A stretch of DNA of 64,000 nt from Ciona savignyi (Eukaryota; Chordata; Ascidiacea; Phlebobranchia; Cionidae), in assembly GCA_000149265.1 (NCBI GenBank), contig CH003208.1, positions 186,212-250,211 on the forward strand, written 5' to 3'. The notes below the pieces were generated by a model. The model ran no database searches. It saw only the letters and a list, made by a program, of their open reading frames with translations, and was not told the origin of the DNA. Position numbers and translations under genes: made by a program. Below are positions 63,991 to 64,000 of the stretch, piece after piece. Position 1 is the first letter of the stretch. Every line of letters begins with the position of its first letter.

Positions 63991-64000
63991 TAATTAAAAT

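Overview
This is a eukaryotic, AT-rich, intron-dense window. Gene content is chordate (MYCBP, HIKESHI, a shugoshin, a ZDHHC1-type acyltransferase, an N/E-type carboxypeptidase, a multi-VWC protein). Introns are mostly short, and many compact tRNA-derived SINEs end in GGATA/TATCC runs. This combination points to a tunicate, most probably Ciona. The species call is inference; the gene families are read from conserved residues. All gene models were spliced by hand, and internal exon phases agree except where noted.

Layout: MYCBP (-, 2369-4034, last exon not found) and HIKESHI (-, 5581-8535, complete, 5 exons). A 41-bp tandem array carrying a pol III A-box-like motif follows (8960-9413). A shugoshin gene (-, 10525-15864, 9 exons, 445 aa) comes next, with two repeat blocks inside its coding sequence. 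A ZDHHC1-like DHHC acyltransferase (+, 17345-23937) has lost its catalytic exons in a 100-N assembly gap, and its first intron is packed with a repeat family invaded by a TTAA-flanked piggyBac-like element and a hAT MITE. A secreted C-type lectin-like protein (-, 25460-26802) is followed by a complete secreted M14 carboxypeptidase (+, 29641-39743, 10 exons, 453 aa). The last gene encodes a secreted multi-VWC protein of the kielin/chordin/BMPER kind (+, 42100 to beyond 63632). It has a 16.4-kb second intron and a frame disruption in exon 4.

The genes are unrelated housekeeping, cell-division and extracellular genes, and I see no operon or shared pathway. What stands out is the repeat load. S1 is a roughly 300-bp tRNA-derived SINE ending in TATCC repeats. 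S2 is a roughly 110-bp tRNA-like SINE often found in head-to-tail runs. R3 is a dispersed repeat of unknown class, RepD is a roughly 270-bp repeat clustered in the ZDHHC1 intron, and MITE-C is a long-TIR MITE. Several SINE copies sit within 6 to 55 bp of splice sites.

I found no clearly new multi-gene system. The best leads are the A-box array, the TTAA element with its ORF and perfect palindrome, the SINE/splice-site association, possible spliced-leader acceptor sites just upstream of start codons, the shugoshin minisatellites and the VWC frame break.
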